The notes under the pieces: generated by a model | Told to the model about the DNA's origin: nothing | Databases searched by the model: none | What the model saw: the letters and a program-made list of their open reading frames with translations, nothing else | In this document: positions 26,506 to 33,969 of the stretch, piece by piece | Numbering within the stretch: position 1 is the stretch's first letter | Layout: each line of letters opens with the position of its first letter | Position numbers and translations under genes: made by a program | From: Aliagarivorans marinus DSM 23064 | GTDB taxonomy: Bacteria > Pseudomonadota > Gammaproteobacteria > Enterobacterales > Celerinatantimonadaceae | Direction: 5' to 3' | DNA length: 64,000 nucleotides | NCBI RefSeq assembly: GCF_000429485.1 | Contig: NZ_AUBY01000009.1 | Location: 124,001-188,000, forward strand

Positions 26506-27398
26506 TATATAGGCTTAAACATCCCGTCACAATGTTGGCGCAGCGCCAGCAAAAAGCTCTTCACCAAGGGGTTTTCTAGATGATGGTTGGGGTAATAGGC
26601 CATCAATGCCCGTGTTTCAGAGCGCAACTGGGGCATAATCGCTTGTAAGCGTGCCTGCTGCAGATCGCGTTGGATAGCCTCTTCGGAGATGAGGATGATC
26701 CCCATGCCCTGGATGGCGGCTTCAATAATCCCTGCGGGTGATTCGCACACCACCTGAGGCTGCTGATTAAGCAAGGTACCATCACTGAGCATGACACCGC
26801 CGTTGTCGAGCTGCCCTTTGGCCAGCAATATCGGAAGCTGTTGCAGTTGATTCACGTCCTCTATCGGCCCGTGGCGCTGAATAAACTCGGGACTGGCATA
26901 GAGCCTCACTGAGTAATCAAACAATCGGGCGGCCTTAAAGCTGGCGCTTTGCCAATCTTCCAACTCCTTAATCACGGTCAGATCGACCGATAAGTCGGGC
27001 GCATCGTTGGGCTCCACATCCAGCAGTTTGACCTGAACCTGTGGGTGTTGCTCGAGAAATCCCCGCAGTGCCGGAACCAATATCAGCTTGGTGGTGACCG
27101 AAGTGGCACCGATAGTCAGTAAGCCTTTCAAGCCTTGGCTTTGGTCATTCAAGCTGTCCTTGAGTTGGCGAAACTGCTGTAGCCACTGTTTACTGTGTTT
27201 GTAGAAATGCTCGCCGCGTTCGGTTACGCGGATCCGGCGGGTACTGCGGATCAGTAGCTGGCAACCGAGCTGCTGTTCCAGCCAGTTGATGCGTTTGCTG
27301 CAGGCGGAAGTGGTCAGGCCGAGCCGCTCCGCTGTTTTCACAAAGCTCTGCTGCTCAACCAGCTCGATATAGGTATCGACCGCGTTATACCAATCCAT
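26505..27398 (-). CDS. LysR-family transcription regulator
   Basis: 297 residues. N-terminal winged helix (FVKTAERLGLTTSACSKRINWLEQQLG, split; about residues 19-45) and a LysR substrate-binding domain beginning about residue 92 (LLTIGATSVTTKLILVPAL). It diverges from an MFS transporter with 72 bases between them and a near-perfect palindrome in that gap. It probably controls that transporter. AAGGGGA precedes the ATG. Confidence 0.88.
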   Translation of the reverse strand: MDWYNAVDTYIELVEQQSFVKTAERLGLTTSACSKRINWLEQQLGCQLLIRSTRRIRVTERGEHFYKHSKQWLQQFRQLKDSLNDQSQGLKGLLTIGATSVTTKLILVPALRGFLEQHPQVQVKLLDVEPNDAPDLSVDLTVIKELEDWQSASFKAARLFDYSVRLYASPEFIQRHGPIEDVNQLQQLPILLAKGQLDNGGVMLSDGTLLNQQPQVVCESPAGIIEAAIQGMGIILISEEAIQRDLQQARLQAIMPQLRSETRALMAYYPNHHLENPLVKSFLLALRQHCDGMFKPI

Positions 27399-27405
27399 GT
27401 TTCCC

Positions 27406-27430
27406 CTTAAGAAATAATAATTTTCTTTAG
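27406..27430. promoter_or_regulatory. Palindrome between LysR gene and MFS gene
   Basis: CTTAAGAAA-N7-TTTCTTTAG pairs at 8 of 9 positions, A/T-rich, in the divergent gap. This is the usual place for a LysR autoregulatory site. Confidence 0.45.
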
Positions 27431-27470
27431 TGCCTGATTATCAGAATACCGCAAAGCGATAGAATGGGGT

Positions 27471-28664
27471 ATGAATAAGAATCTGTTGCCTCTCGTCTTT
27501 TCCATCGCGTTTATTGCGGGCTCACAGCTGACCAATAGTTTATTGGGGCCGGCGCTGCCGGTGATGGCTGAATTTTATGCGGTTGCTGAACACCAAGTGC
27601 AGCAGCTGGTGGTCAATTTCATGCTTGGCTTGGGCTTCTCCCAACTAATTTATGGGCCGCTGGCGGATGCCTATGGCCGTCGTCGCGCATTCTGGTTGGG
27701 GCAGTCTATCTTTTTACTGGGAAACCTTATCGGCTTACTCGGTATCGGTTCGCTGCAACTGTTGAGCTTAGGGGTATTTGTTCAAGGACTGGGTGCGGGC
27801 AGTAATCAGATCCTAGCGCGCTGTCTGTTGAGCGATAGCTATCGGGGAAGCCGATTAAGCAACAGTTTTGCCTTATTGGGCATGGCCGCCTCAGTAGTGC
27901 CGGTGATTGCGCCGCTTGCCGGTGGCTTTATCACCGCACATTTCGGCTGGCAGGCGCTGTTTGCCGTGGTGGGGCTGAGCTGCTTTAGCTTGCTGGTGAT
28001 TGCCGGCTTGTGGCTTCCAGAAACCCACACCGCAGCCGATGGCCAGCTCAAATTAAGGCCGGTACTTAGCCAGTATCAGAAGCTACTGAGTGAGGCTCCC
28101 TTTATCCGCTATTCCAGTTTCGCCTGGATATCCAGCGTGGGATTGATGTACATGATTACCTCGGTGCCCTTCGTGCTTCAGCATGACTTTGGCTTGGGGG
28201 TGGAGCTGTCGGGCGCGCTGATGATGATTCCGGCGGTGGGTCTGGCATTGGGCGGGGCTGTGAACCGGCGCTTACTGGGGCCATTGGGCGAGCTGAAAAC
28301 CTTATTACTGGCAGCAAGCGTGCCGGTGAGTGCTGCGCTGATCCTGCTTTTGGCCGGGGATTTACTGGCGTGGGTACTGATTGCAATGATTGCGATTAGC
28401 TTGAGTGTTGGCATGATCTACCCCATCTCCCAGACCGGCTTGTTTAGCCATTATCATCGTCAGGCCGGCACCGCGTCGGCTTTAATGGGCTGTCTGCAGA
28501 TGTCGATCACCGCGTCGGTGATTGGTGGCGTGCACCGAATGATAGAGCCGTCCGTGCACGGTATGACCTTGGTATTTGGCTTGATGGGTCTGGCGGTATT
28601 CGCTGTTATATCCATGGCAGCCAAGCTGCAAGCGGGGCCAGTTCTTAGTGGCGGCACCGACTGA
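27471..28664 (+). CDS. MFS drug-efflux transporter (Bcr/CflA-like)
   Basis: 397 residues with about 12 membrane helices. The cytosolic loop motif GPLADAYGRRRAFWLG after helix 2 is the MFS signature. LGAGSNQILARCLLSD and the motif C-like GMAASVVPVIAPLAGGFI in helix 5 point to the 12-helix drug:proton antiporter group (Bcr/CflA or EmrD-like). The substrate is unknown. Divergent LysR regulator. Confidence 0.82.
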   Translation: MNKNLLPLVFSIAFIAGSQLTNSLLGPALPVMAEFYAVAEHQVQQLVVNFMLGLGFSQLIYGPLADAYGRRRAFWLGQSIFLLGNLIGLLGIGSLQLLSLGVFVQGLGAGSNQILARCLLSDSYRGSRLSNSFALLGMAASVVPVIAPLAGGFITAHFGWQALFAVVGLSCFSLLVIAGLWLPETHTAADGQLKLRPVLSQYQKLLSEAPFIRYSSFAWISSVGLMYMITSVPFVLQHDFGLGVELSGALMMIPAVGLALGGAVNRRLLGPLGELKTLLLAASVPVSAALILLLAGDLLAWVLIAMIAISLSVGMIYPISQTGLFSHYHRQAGTASALMGCLQMSITASVIGGVHRMIEPSVHGMTLVFGLMGLAVFAVISMAAKLQAGPVLSGGTD

Positions 28665-28758
28665 TAGCTGATGGCTATCGAAGCTAATGAAAATAACAAT
28701 TTGGGGAAGTGGGGCTTAGCAAGTAAAGTACTAGCAACGTTATCCAAGGAGTTACATC

Positions 28759-29016
28759 ATGTTTGCAGTTATTTTTGGTCGTCCAGGTTGTCCTTATTGT
28801 GTACGCGCTAAGCAGATCGCCGAGCAGCTTTCTGAAGCCAACGAAGACTACAAGTTCCGCTATGTGGATATCCACGCCGAAGGTATCAGCAAGGCTGATC
28901 TAGAAAAAACCGTAGGCAAGCCAGTAGAAACTGTTCCTCAGATCTTTGTTGATGAGAAGCACGTGGGCGGCTGCACCGAGTTTGAAGCGCTGATGCGTGA
29001 GAAGTTCGACTTCTAA
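28759..29016 (+). CDS. grxA: Glutaredoxin 1 GrxA
   Basis: 85 residues, same size as E. coli GrxA and alignable throughout: VIFGRPGCPYCVRAK, YVDIHAEGI, GKPVETVPQIFVD. The redox pair is C11-P-Y-C14. It reduces disulfides, for example in ribonucleotide reductase, with glutathione. AAGGAG stands well before the ATG, and a terminator follows. Confidence 0.95.
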   Translation: MFAVIFGRPGCPYCVRAKQIAEQLSEANEDYKFRYVDIHAEGISKADLEKTVGKPVETVPQIFVDEKHVGGCTEFEALMREKFDF

Positions 29017-29047
29017 GACTCCTTAGTCAAAACCATCCTCCATTTAT

Positions 29048-29073
29048 AAGCCCGGTATCAATCGGGCTTTTTT
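29048..29073 (+). terminator. Rho-independent terminator after grxA
   Basis: AAGCCCG / CGGGCTT stem with an eight-base loop followed by TTTT. Confidence 0.85.
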
Positions 29074-29264
29074 GTGCGCGCTGAGCGCGAAATACTAGGC
29101 TTCAGAGTCAAACAGTGAACTTGGGCACAGATAAAGCAGTAAAGCTAGGTCTACAGTTTAGCGAGTAGTCTCAAAGCAGCTTTTCCTTGATACCCAATAA
29201 TCTTGGCTAAGCTGATCGTCTCAATCGCTATTAATAATTGTGCCGAGCTAGCTAAGGGGGCCTT

Positions 29265-29459
29265 ATGGACGCGAGTTATGTGCTGAACCTTGAAGCAAGC
29301 ATCTTGCTTGGGATCGTCAACGAGAAGCTGCGTTTGGAGTGTCATAGTCTGGAAGACTTGGCTTTGACCTTTGGGGTGGAACAGAGCCTGTTATCACGCC
29401 GGCTGGAAACCATTGGCTATCACTATGATGTGATTTCCAATCAGTTTAAGGCGATCTAA
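29265..29459 (+). CDS. DUF4250 domain protein
   Basis: 64 residues. ILLGIVNEKLRLECHSLEDL and IGYHYDVISNQFKAI match the conserved pattern of DUF4250 (a VN-KLRD segment, then IGY-Y-NQF). AAGGGGGCC precedes ATG 29265. The function of this family is not known; the central part could be a small helix-turn-helix. Confidence 0.75.
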   Translation: MDASYVLNLEASILLGIVNEKLRLECHSLEDLALTFGVEQSLLSRRLETIGYHYDVISNQFKAI

Positions 29460-29487
29460 GATCTTAACCTGCTACCTATTTAGGACT

Positions 29488-29518
29488 AAGGCAGGCTTAG
29501 TTAACTAATGCCTGCCTT
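29488..29518. repeat. Long stem-loop after DUF4250 gene
   Basis: AAGGCAGGC-TTAGTT / AACTAA-T-GCCTGCCTT pairs over 15 positions with one bulged T. It lies 29 bases after the stop codon. There is no T tract on either side, so it is not a standard terminator, but it could block exonucleases. Confidence 0.6.
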
Positions 29519-29618
29519 GGTATTCGCTGTATCATTTTACTGACGTTGGACTGTTCGGCGTGCTGCGCAGTGTCACCTACCTTTCTCTATCCCCTTCATA
29601 TTGTTACTGAAATATCTT

Positions 29619-29636
29619 CTGTCATCATTTTGTCAT
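29619..29636 (+). promoter_or_regulatory. Distal Pho box
   Basis: CTGTCAT-CATT-TTGTCAT: two seven-base half-sites with an 11-base period, 13 of 14 positions as in the PhoB consensus repeat CTGTCAT. It lies about 230 bases before the porin start codon. Confidence 0.6.
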
Positions 29637-29761
29637 AGTCTCGGGCTATGTTTTGGCACATCTTTGCAACATTCCTTCCTATTTAGCTTCAAGTCAAAAG
29701 CGTAAAGATTTCTTTATAGTGCTTAATTATTAGTTGTTTAGCGTTTGACGTAAAAGTTCCC

Positions 29762-29801
29762 CTGTCACCTAGATTTCATGTTGATGACATGTAAATGTCA
29801 C
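29762..29801 (+). promoter_or_regulatory. Promoter-proximal Pho-box array (four half-sites)
   Basis: CTGTCAC-ctag-ATTTCAT-gttg-ATGACAT-gtaa-ATGTCAC: four seven-base units spaced by exactly four bases, matching CTGTCAT at 6, 5, 5 and 5 of 7. The array ends 10 bases before a TAGCAT -10 candidate (29812-29817), the arrangement in PhoB-activated promoters, where PhoB replaces the -35 element. Confidence 0.6.
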
Positions 29802-29866
29802 ATGGCGCGAATAGCATGACTTGCGTCACATTCCAATTGACTGAAACAGTGTTAAGGACAAACATA

Positions 29867-30820
29867 ATGAAAAAGTTAAGTGTTATTGCTCTGGCAATCG
29901 CAGCTGCTACTACTGGCGGCGTAAATGCAGCTTCTGTATACGATGATGGCACTACTAGCCTGAAAATCGGTGGTCGTGTTGAGCCTCGCATGAAGTTCCA
30001 AGACCGTAACGACGAAGACAAGTCTAACTTCTCTGATGAGAGCCGTTTCCGTGTTGCTTTCTCTGGTAAGACTCAAATCACCGACAGCCTGACTGGTATC
30101 GGTCACTACCAAATGGAAATCAAAGACGGCAGCGATCAGACTGTTAAGACTAAAGAGCTGTACGCTGGTCTGGGTACCGCTATCGGTTCTTTCACCTACG
30201 GTCAACAAGATGGTGCGTTCACTCCTATCGCTGACATCTCTGATATCGCGTCTTACCACTCTGGTAACCACATCGGTATCATCGACGGTAACGGTGACGA
30301 GATCCAAAACACCCTGACTTACGCTGGTGATTTCGACGCGCTGGCTGTAACTGCTCACTACACCATGAACTCTGACAAAGACACTGACGGCTACGGTCTG
30401 TCTGCTGTTTACGGTTTCGACTTCGGTCTTGACCTGGGTCTGGGTTACATGGGTAACGACCTGGGCCGCGGTGCTGGCTCTGCTGACGCGTTCACTTTCG
30501 GTGCGGGTTACTCAATCGAGAACTTCTACATCGGCGGCGTATACGTAACTGGTGAAGGTGCAGACGGCGACAAAGACACTGATTTCGATGCATACGAAAT
30601 CTCTGCTCAATACAAGTTCGGTAAAGCTCGCGTAGTTGGTGTTTATGCTTACCAGCAAAACGACCCAACTGGCGCTGCTAAGTACGACGAGACCGACCAG
30701 TTCGCTCTTGAACTACGTTACGACTTCAACAAAGCCTTCCGTGTAGTTGGTTCTTACGTATTCGAGCAAATCGATGGCGGCGAAGATCAACTAGTACTGG
30801 GTGCTCGCTACAACTTCTAA
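29867..30820 (+). CDS. General outer-membrane porin (OmpC/PhoE-like)
   Basis: 317 residues. Signal peptide 1-21 (ending GVNA), mature ASVYDDGTTSLKIGG, then alternating beta strands of a 16-strand trimeric porin, ending LVLGARYNF with the C-terminal phenylalanine needed for barrel assembly. ATG 29867 is preferred; an in-frame ATG 24 codons upstream precedes the signal peptide and lacks a ribosome site. Codon use is strongly biased (GGT, CGT, AAC, TTC, CTG), which suggests high expression. A Pho-box array upstream suggests induction by phosphate starvation, like PhoE; the protein itself does not reveal ion selectivity. Confidence 0.9.
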   Translation: MKKLSVIALAIAAATTGGVNAASVYDDGTTSLKIGGRVEPRMKFQDRNDEDKSNFSDESRFRVAFSGKTQITDSLTGIGHYQMEIKDGSDQTVKTKELYAGLGTAIGSFTYGQQDGAFTPIADISDIASYHSGNHIGIIDGNGDEIQNTLTYAGDFDALAVTAHYTMNSDKDTDGYGLSAVYGFDFGLDLGLGYMGNDLGRGAGSADAFTFGAGYSIENFYIGGVYVTGEGADGDKDTDFDAYEISAQYKFGKARVVGVYAYQQNDPTGAAKYDETDQFALELRYDFNKAFRVVGSYVFEQIDGGEDQLVLGARYNF

Positions 30821-30842
30821 GTTGTTGCAAACCACTGCCTAG

Positions 30843-30871
30843 AAAAAAGGTCGCCATCGGCGACCTTTTTT
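30843..30871. terminator. Bidirectional terminator between porin and argA
   Basis: AAAAAA-GGTCGCC-ATC-GGCGACC-TTTTTT, a perfect stem with T runs on both strands, between two convergent genes. Confidence 0.92.
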
Positions 30872-30894
30872 ATGCTCGCATTATTACCAACGAG

Positions 30895-32214
30895 CTAAAT
30901 GTCCATCAACAAGATCTTAGAGCGGCGCTGCAGGTTATACATCGCTTGCTTCTCTTGTGGCAGCTGATCCAGTTCAGCCGGGGCAAAGCCTCGCTCGCGG
31001 AACCAGTGAATGCTCTTGGTGGTTAGCACAAACAGCCGCTGTAGCCCTTGTACTTTGGCTTTACGAATAATCGTTCTCAACAACACATCACCACGGCTTG
31101 CCTGACGATAGTGGGGGTGAGAGACCAAACATGCCAGCTCGCCAATATTGTCTTCGCGAAAGCTATATAGCGCCGCACAGCCGATGATCATCCCATCCCG
31201 CTCGACGATGGTGAAGCGATCGATCTCCATCTCCAGCTGGTCGCGGGAGCGCCTGACCAACACGCCTTGTTCTTCCAAGGGGCGGATCAACTCGATAATG
31301 CCATTGATATCTTCCAGGTTGGCGTCGCGTACCCGCTCGTAGCTATGCTGCACCAACTGGGTGCCGCTACCGTCGCGGGTATAGAGCTCTTGTAGCAGCG
31401 CGCCATCACGCTCGTAGCTAACCAAGTGGCAGCGATCGACTCCTCGCTCACAGCAGTCTAAGGCCGAGCGCAAAAAGCGCTGGGAATCTTCGCCGTTTTT
31501 CTCACAATGGGCCAGTTGGCGGGCTTGCTCTGGCAGCAGCTCACTGAGTAGCTTGCCTTGCTCATCGTATAAGCCGCTGTGAGGGCCGAAGTAGATGACC
31601 TTGTCGGCTTTGAGTGCGACCGCGACTTCGCTGGCAATGTCCTCGGTGGAGATGTTAAACAGCTCGCCAGTGACGGATACTGCTAGCGGCGATAGCATCA
31701 CGATCTGGCCCTGTTCAAGCTGGGCCTGCAAGGCTTGGTGGTTAATCCGGCGTACCTTGCCAGTGTGTTGAAAGTCCACTCCGTTGTCGACACCGATCGG
31801 CTGCGACACCACGAAGTTGCCACGGATAACGCTGATATCGGCTTGATGAAGCGGCGAGTTAACCAGGCCCATGGAAAGCTGGGCTTCGATATCGATCTGG
31901 ATCTCACCAACCGCCTGTTTGATCAGCTTGAGGGTGTGGATATCGGTGATGCGCTGCTGCTGATAGAACTCGCAGTGAAGGTTCTGTTCTTCCAGTTTCT
32001 GTGAAATCTGCGGTCTTGCTCCGCAAACCAAGATCAATTTCACTCCCAAGGTTTTTAAAAGCGCGATATCTTGAATGATATTAGTGAAATTACTAGAATT
32101 TATCGCTTCGCCGCTGAGCATCAACACAAAGGTCTTACCGCGGTGAGCGTTAATATAGGGTGCTGACTGGCGAAACCAGCTCACCAGATCGTCTGTTTGA
32201 CTTCTAGAGCTCAT
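30895..32214 (-). CDS. argA: N-acetylglutamate synthase ArgA
   Basis: 439 residues (E. coli 443). It acetylates glutamate with acetyl-CoA in the first step of arginine synthesis. The amino acid kinase-like domain begins about residue 25 (GKTFVLMLSGEAI, LILVCGARPQI). A GNAT domain fills the last 150 residues (ACLVSHPHYRQASRGDVLL). AGGAAG precedes the ATG. The kinase-like domain normally binds the inhibitor arginine. An ARG-box candidate lies 25 bases upstream. Confidence 0.95.
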   Translation of the reverse strand: MSSRSQTDDLVSWFRQSAPYINAHRGKTFVLMLSGEAINSSNFTNIIQDIALLKTLGVKLILVCGARPQISQKLEEQNLHCEFYQQQRITDIHTLKLIKQAVGEIQIDIEAQLSMGLVNSPLHQADISVIRGNFVVSQPIGVDNGVDFQHTGKVRRINHQALQAQLEQGQIVMLSPLAVSVTGELFNISTEDIASEVAVALKADKVIYFGPHSGLYDEQGKLLSELLPEQARQLAHCEKNGEDSQRFLRSALDCCERGVDRCHLVSYERDGALLQELYTRDGSGTQLVQHSYERVRDANLEDINGIIELIRPLEEQGVLVRRSRDQLEMEIDRFTIVERDGMIIGCAALYSFREDNIGELACLVSHPHYRQASRGDVLLRTIIRKAKVQGLQRLFVLTTKSIHWFRERGFAPAELDQLPQEKQAMYNLQRRSKILLMDI

Positions 32215-32238
32215 CTTCCTGAATCGTTGTGTTGTTGT

Positions 32239-32256
32239 TTTGCGTAATTATGCACT
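32239..32256. promoter_or_regulatory. ARG-box candidate before argA
   Basis: The 18 bases around TTGCGTAATTATGCAC fit the ArgR consensus wnTGAATwwwwATTCAnw with three mismatches and keep the palindromic A/T centre. Confidence 0.4.
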
Positions 32257-32438
32257 TATTTGGCTGCATTGTTGCGCGAAGTAGCGAACTTGTCGAGTAA
32301 AAAAGATCGTTGCCTGCTGAGTGAAATTTATACAATTTGCGAAAACCTCACCAATATATAAAATTTTAAGGAACCAGTTGTTGCTGTAGTTGGTCGAAGT
32401 GGCTATGTTGTCGCTGTGATAAATATTTGAGGTAAAGT

Positions 32439-33098
32439 ATGACGGCATTTCCTGTTCCGCCGCACTTAGCCTTGCGGAAGGAGCCGAGCCAAGCCCGTAC
32501 CCGCAGGTTATTGGACAAAATTTTAGATACCACCGCAGTCCTGATCGAAGAGAAGGGCCTGTCGGCGGTGAACACCAATCTGATTGCTGAGCGCGCCGAT
32601 ATCGATATCGCGTCGCTCTACCGTTTCTTTAAAAACAAAGAGTCGATCTTCTTTGCTGTCGCCCGCCGTTGGTACGACAAAGTACAGATGTCGGTGGAAG
32701 AAGCGGTGGTAGCCGAGCAAGCGTTTAGCATTGTCAGTTTCAACCGGGTTATCCACCACGAGGTACGGGCGCTCCCCGATACTTACGTATTGCTGGTGCA
32801 GATGACTGAACTGTTCTCTAAAGACGCAGATTTCGCCGATCTGGAAGCGTGGCACCGTGAGCGCCTTGAAGAGATCATCGAGAAAGTGATGCGCGACAGT
32901 GGCTGCGACTGGGATACCAGCAAGCTGCACGAAGGGGCTCGCTACATCTACGACTTCATGCGCGCCTTCTTGGTGAGTTCGCTGAGCAAGACCGCCAGTG
33001 AACATCAACGTTCGTTTGCCTGGCATGAATTGATGATGCAGCAGCTGGATCACATCATTCATCAGGATGCTCCTCGCAACGTTGCACTGATTGCCTAG
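32439..33098 (+). CDS. TetR-family transcription regulator
   Basis: 219 residues. Basic N-terminus, then the TetR helix-turn-helix (about residues 40-75: INTNLIAERADIDIASLYRFFKNKESI-like, read here as NTNLIAERADIDIASLYRFF). The C-terminal ligand domain is all helical and specific to this protein. GAGG seven bases before ATG. It diverges from argA and is followed 46 bases later by the HDOD gene, possibly in one unit. The ligand and target are unknown. Confidence 0.85.
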   Translation: MTAFPVPPHLALRKEPSQARTRRLLDKILDTTAVLIEEKGLSAVNTNLIAERADIDIASLYRFFKNKESIFFAVARRWYDKVQMSVEEAVVAEQAFSIVSFNRVIHHEVRALPDTYVLLVQMTELFSKDADFADLEAWHRERLEEIIEKVMRDSGCDWDTSKLHEGARYIYDFMRAFLVSSLSKTASEHQRSFAWHELMMQQLDHIIHQDAPRNVALIA

Positions 33099-33144
33099 AT
33101 CGCATTTACTGTAAGGGAGTTCTTCACGGAAGAAGGATACCCTT

Positions 33145-33969
33145 GTGGATCTGCAAATTTTATTCACCCGCGCTAAGGCCTTGCCGGTAATGCCTGCCAT
33201 CATGCAGGAACTGCTATCGTCGCTCGATAGTGACCTCCTCGAGTTACCGGAACTTGCTAGCAAACTTGCTAAAGATCAGGTGCTTAGTGCTAATGTCCTG
33301 AAGATGGCCAACTCCGCGGCCTTCCGTGGCCAGAGCCAACTAGACTCCATCGATGCTGCCGTGATCCGCTTAGGTCTAAGCCGAGTGCGATCTCTGGTAG
33401 TGGCCGCCAGCCTGAGTACCGTGAACCCCGGCCAACACTTCAATCACCAACAGTACTGGGAGCAGGCAATGTACGTTGCACTGCTGAGCCAGACCTTGGC
33501 GGAGTTCTGCGATGCCAGCCCAGATGTCGCCTTTACCTGCGGTATGTTGCATAGCATTGGCGAGTTGATGATCGTCAGCGCAGCGCCCGAACAAGCGGGC
33601 TTGATTGAGCTGAGTATGGAGCAGGGCGAGACCCGGGTGGTCGCCCAACGGCAAGTGCTGGGGTTGGATTACTCGGAGATTGGCGGAGAGCTGGCGAAGC
33701 GCTGGCAGTTTGCGCCAGTGATTGTCTCGGCCATCGAGCAGCAATTAAACCCTCTGGGCCACAAGCCGGTATCGACCTACGCAGTGCTGATCCGCTTAGC
33801 GATCTTCGTACACCACGCCTTGGTTGCCGGGGTAGCACCGAACTTGCTGGTGAATAACCTACCTGCGAGTTTGTGCAATCAGATCGAGCTGCAAACCGAT
33901 GGCTTGAGTGATGCCTTAGCCAGTGTCGGCGAAAAGGTGAAAGAGAGCCTCAGTGGCACACCAGCCTAA
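33145..33969 (+). CDS. HDOD-domain signalling protein
   Basis: 274 residues, a single HDOD domain filling about residues 5-210 (LPVMPAIMQELLSSLDS, ELASKLAKDQVLSANVLKMANSA, FTCGMLHSIGELMI). HDOD is a relative of HD phosphohydrolase domains, usually with degenerate catalytic residues, found in signalling proteins. The start is GTG 33145 with AAGGA seven bases upstream. Its stop overlaps that of the convergent RND permease gene. Confidence 0.85.
   Translation: MDLQILFTRAKALPVMPAIMQELLSSLDSDLLELPELASKLAKDQVLSANVLKMANSAAFRGQSQLDSIDAAVIRLGLSRVRSLVVAASLSTVNPGQHFNHQQYWEQAMYVALLSQTLAEFCDASPDVAFTCGMLHSIGELMIVSAAPEQAGLIELSMEQGETRVVAQRQVLGLDYSEIGGELAKRWQFAPVIVSAIEQQLNPLGHKPVSTYAVLIRLAIFVHHALVAGVAPNLLVNNLPASLCNQIELQTDGLSDALASVGEKVKESLSGTPA

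Larger units (their letters stand above)
29460..29866. other. Upstream region of the general porin
   Basis: 407 bases without a gene. It holds the stem-loop at 29488-29518, a Pho-box pair at 29619-29636, a four-unit Pho-box array at 29762-29801, a -10 candidate at 29812-29817 and the porin ribosome site. About 29640-29760 is A/T-rich with nothing else assigned. Confidence 0.6.
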
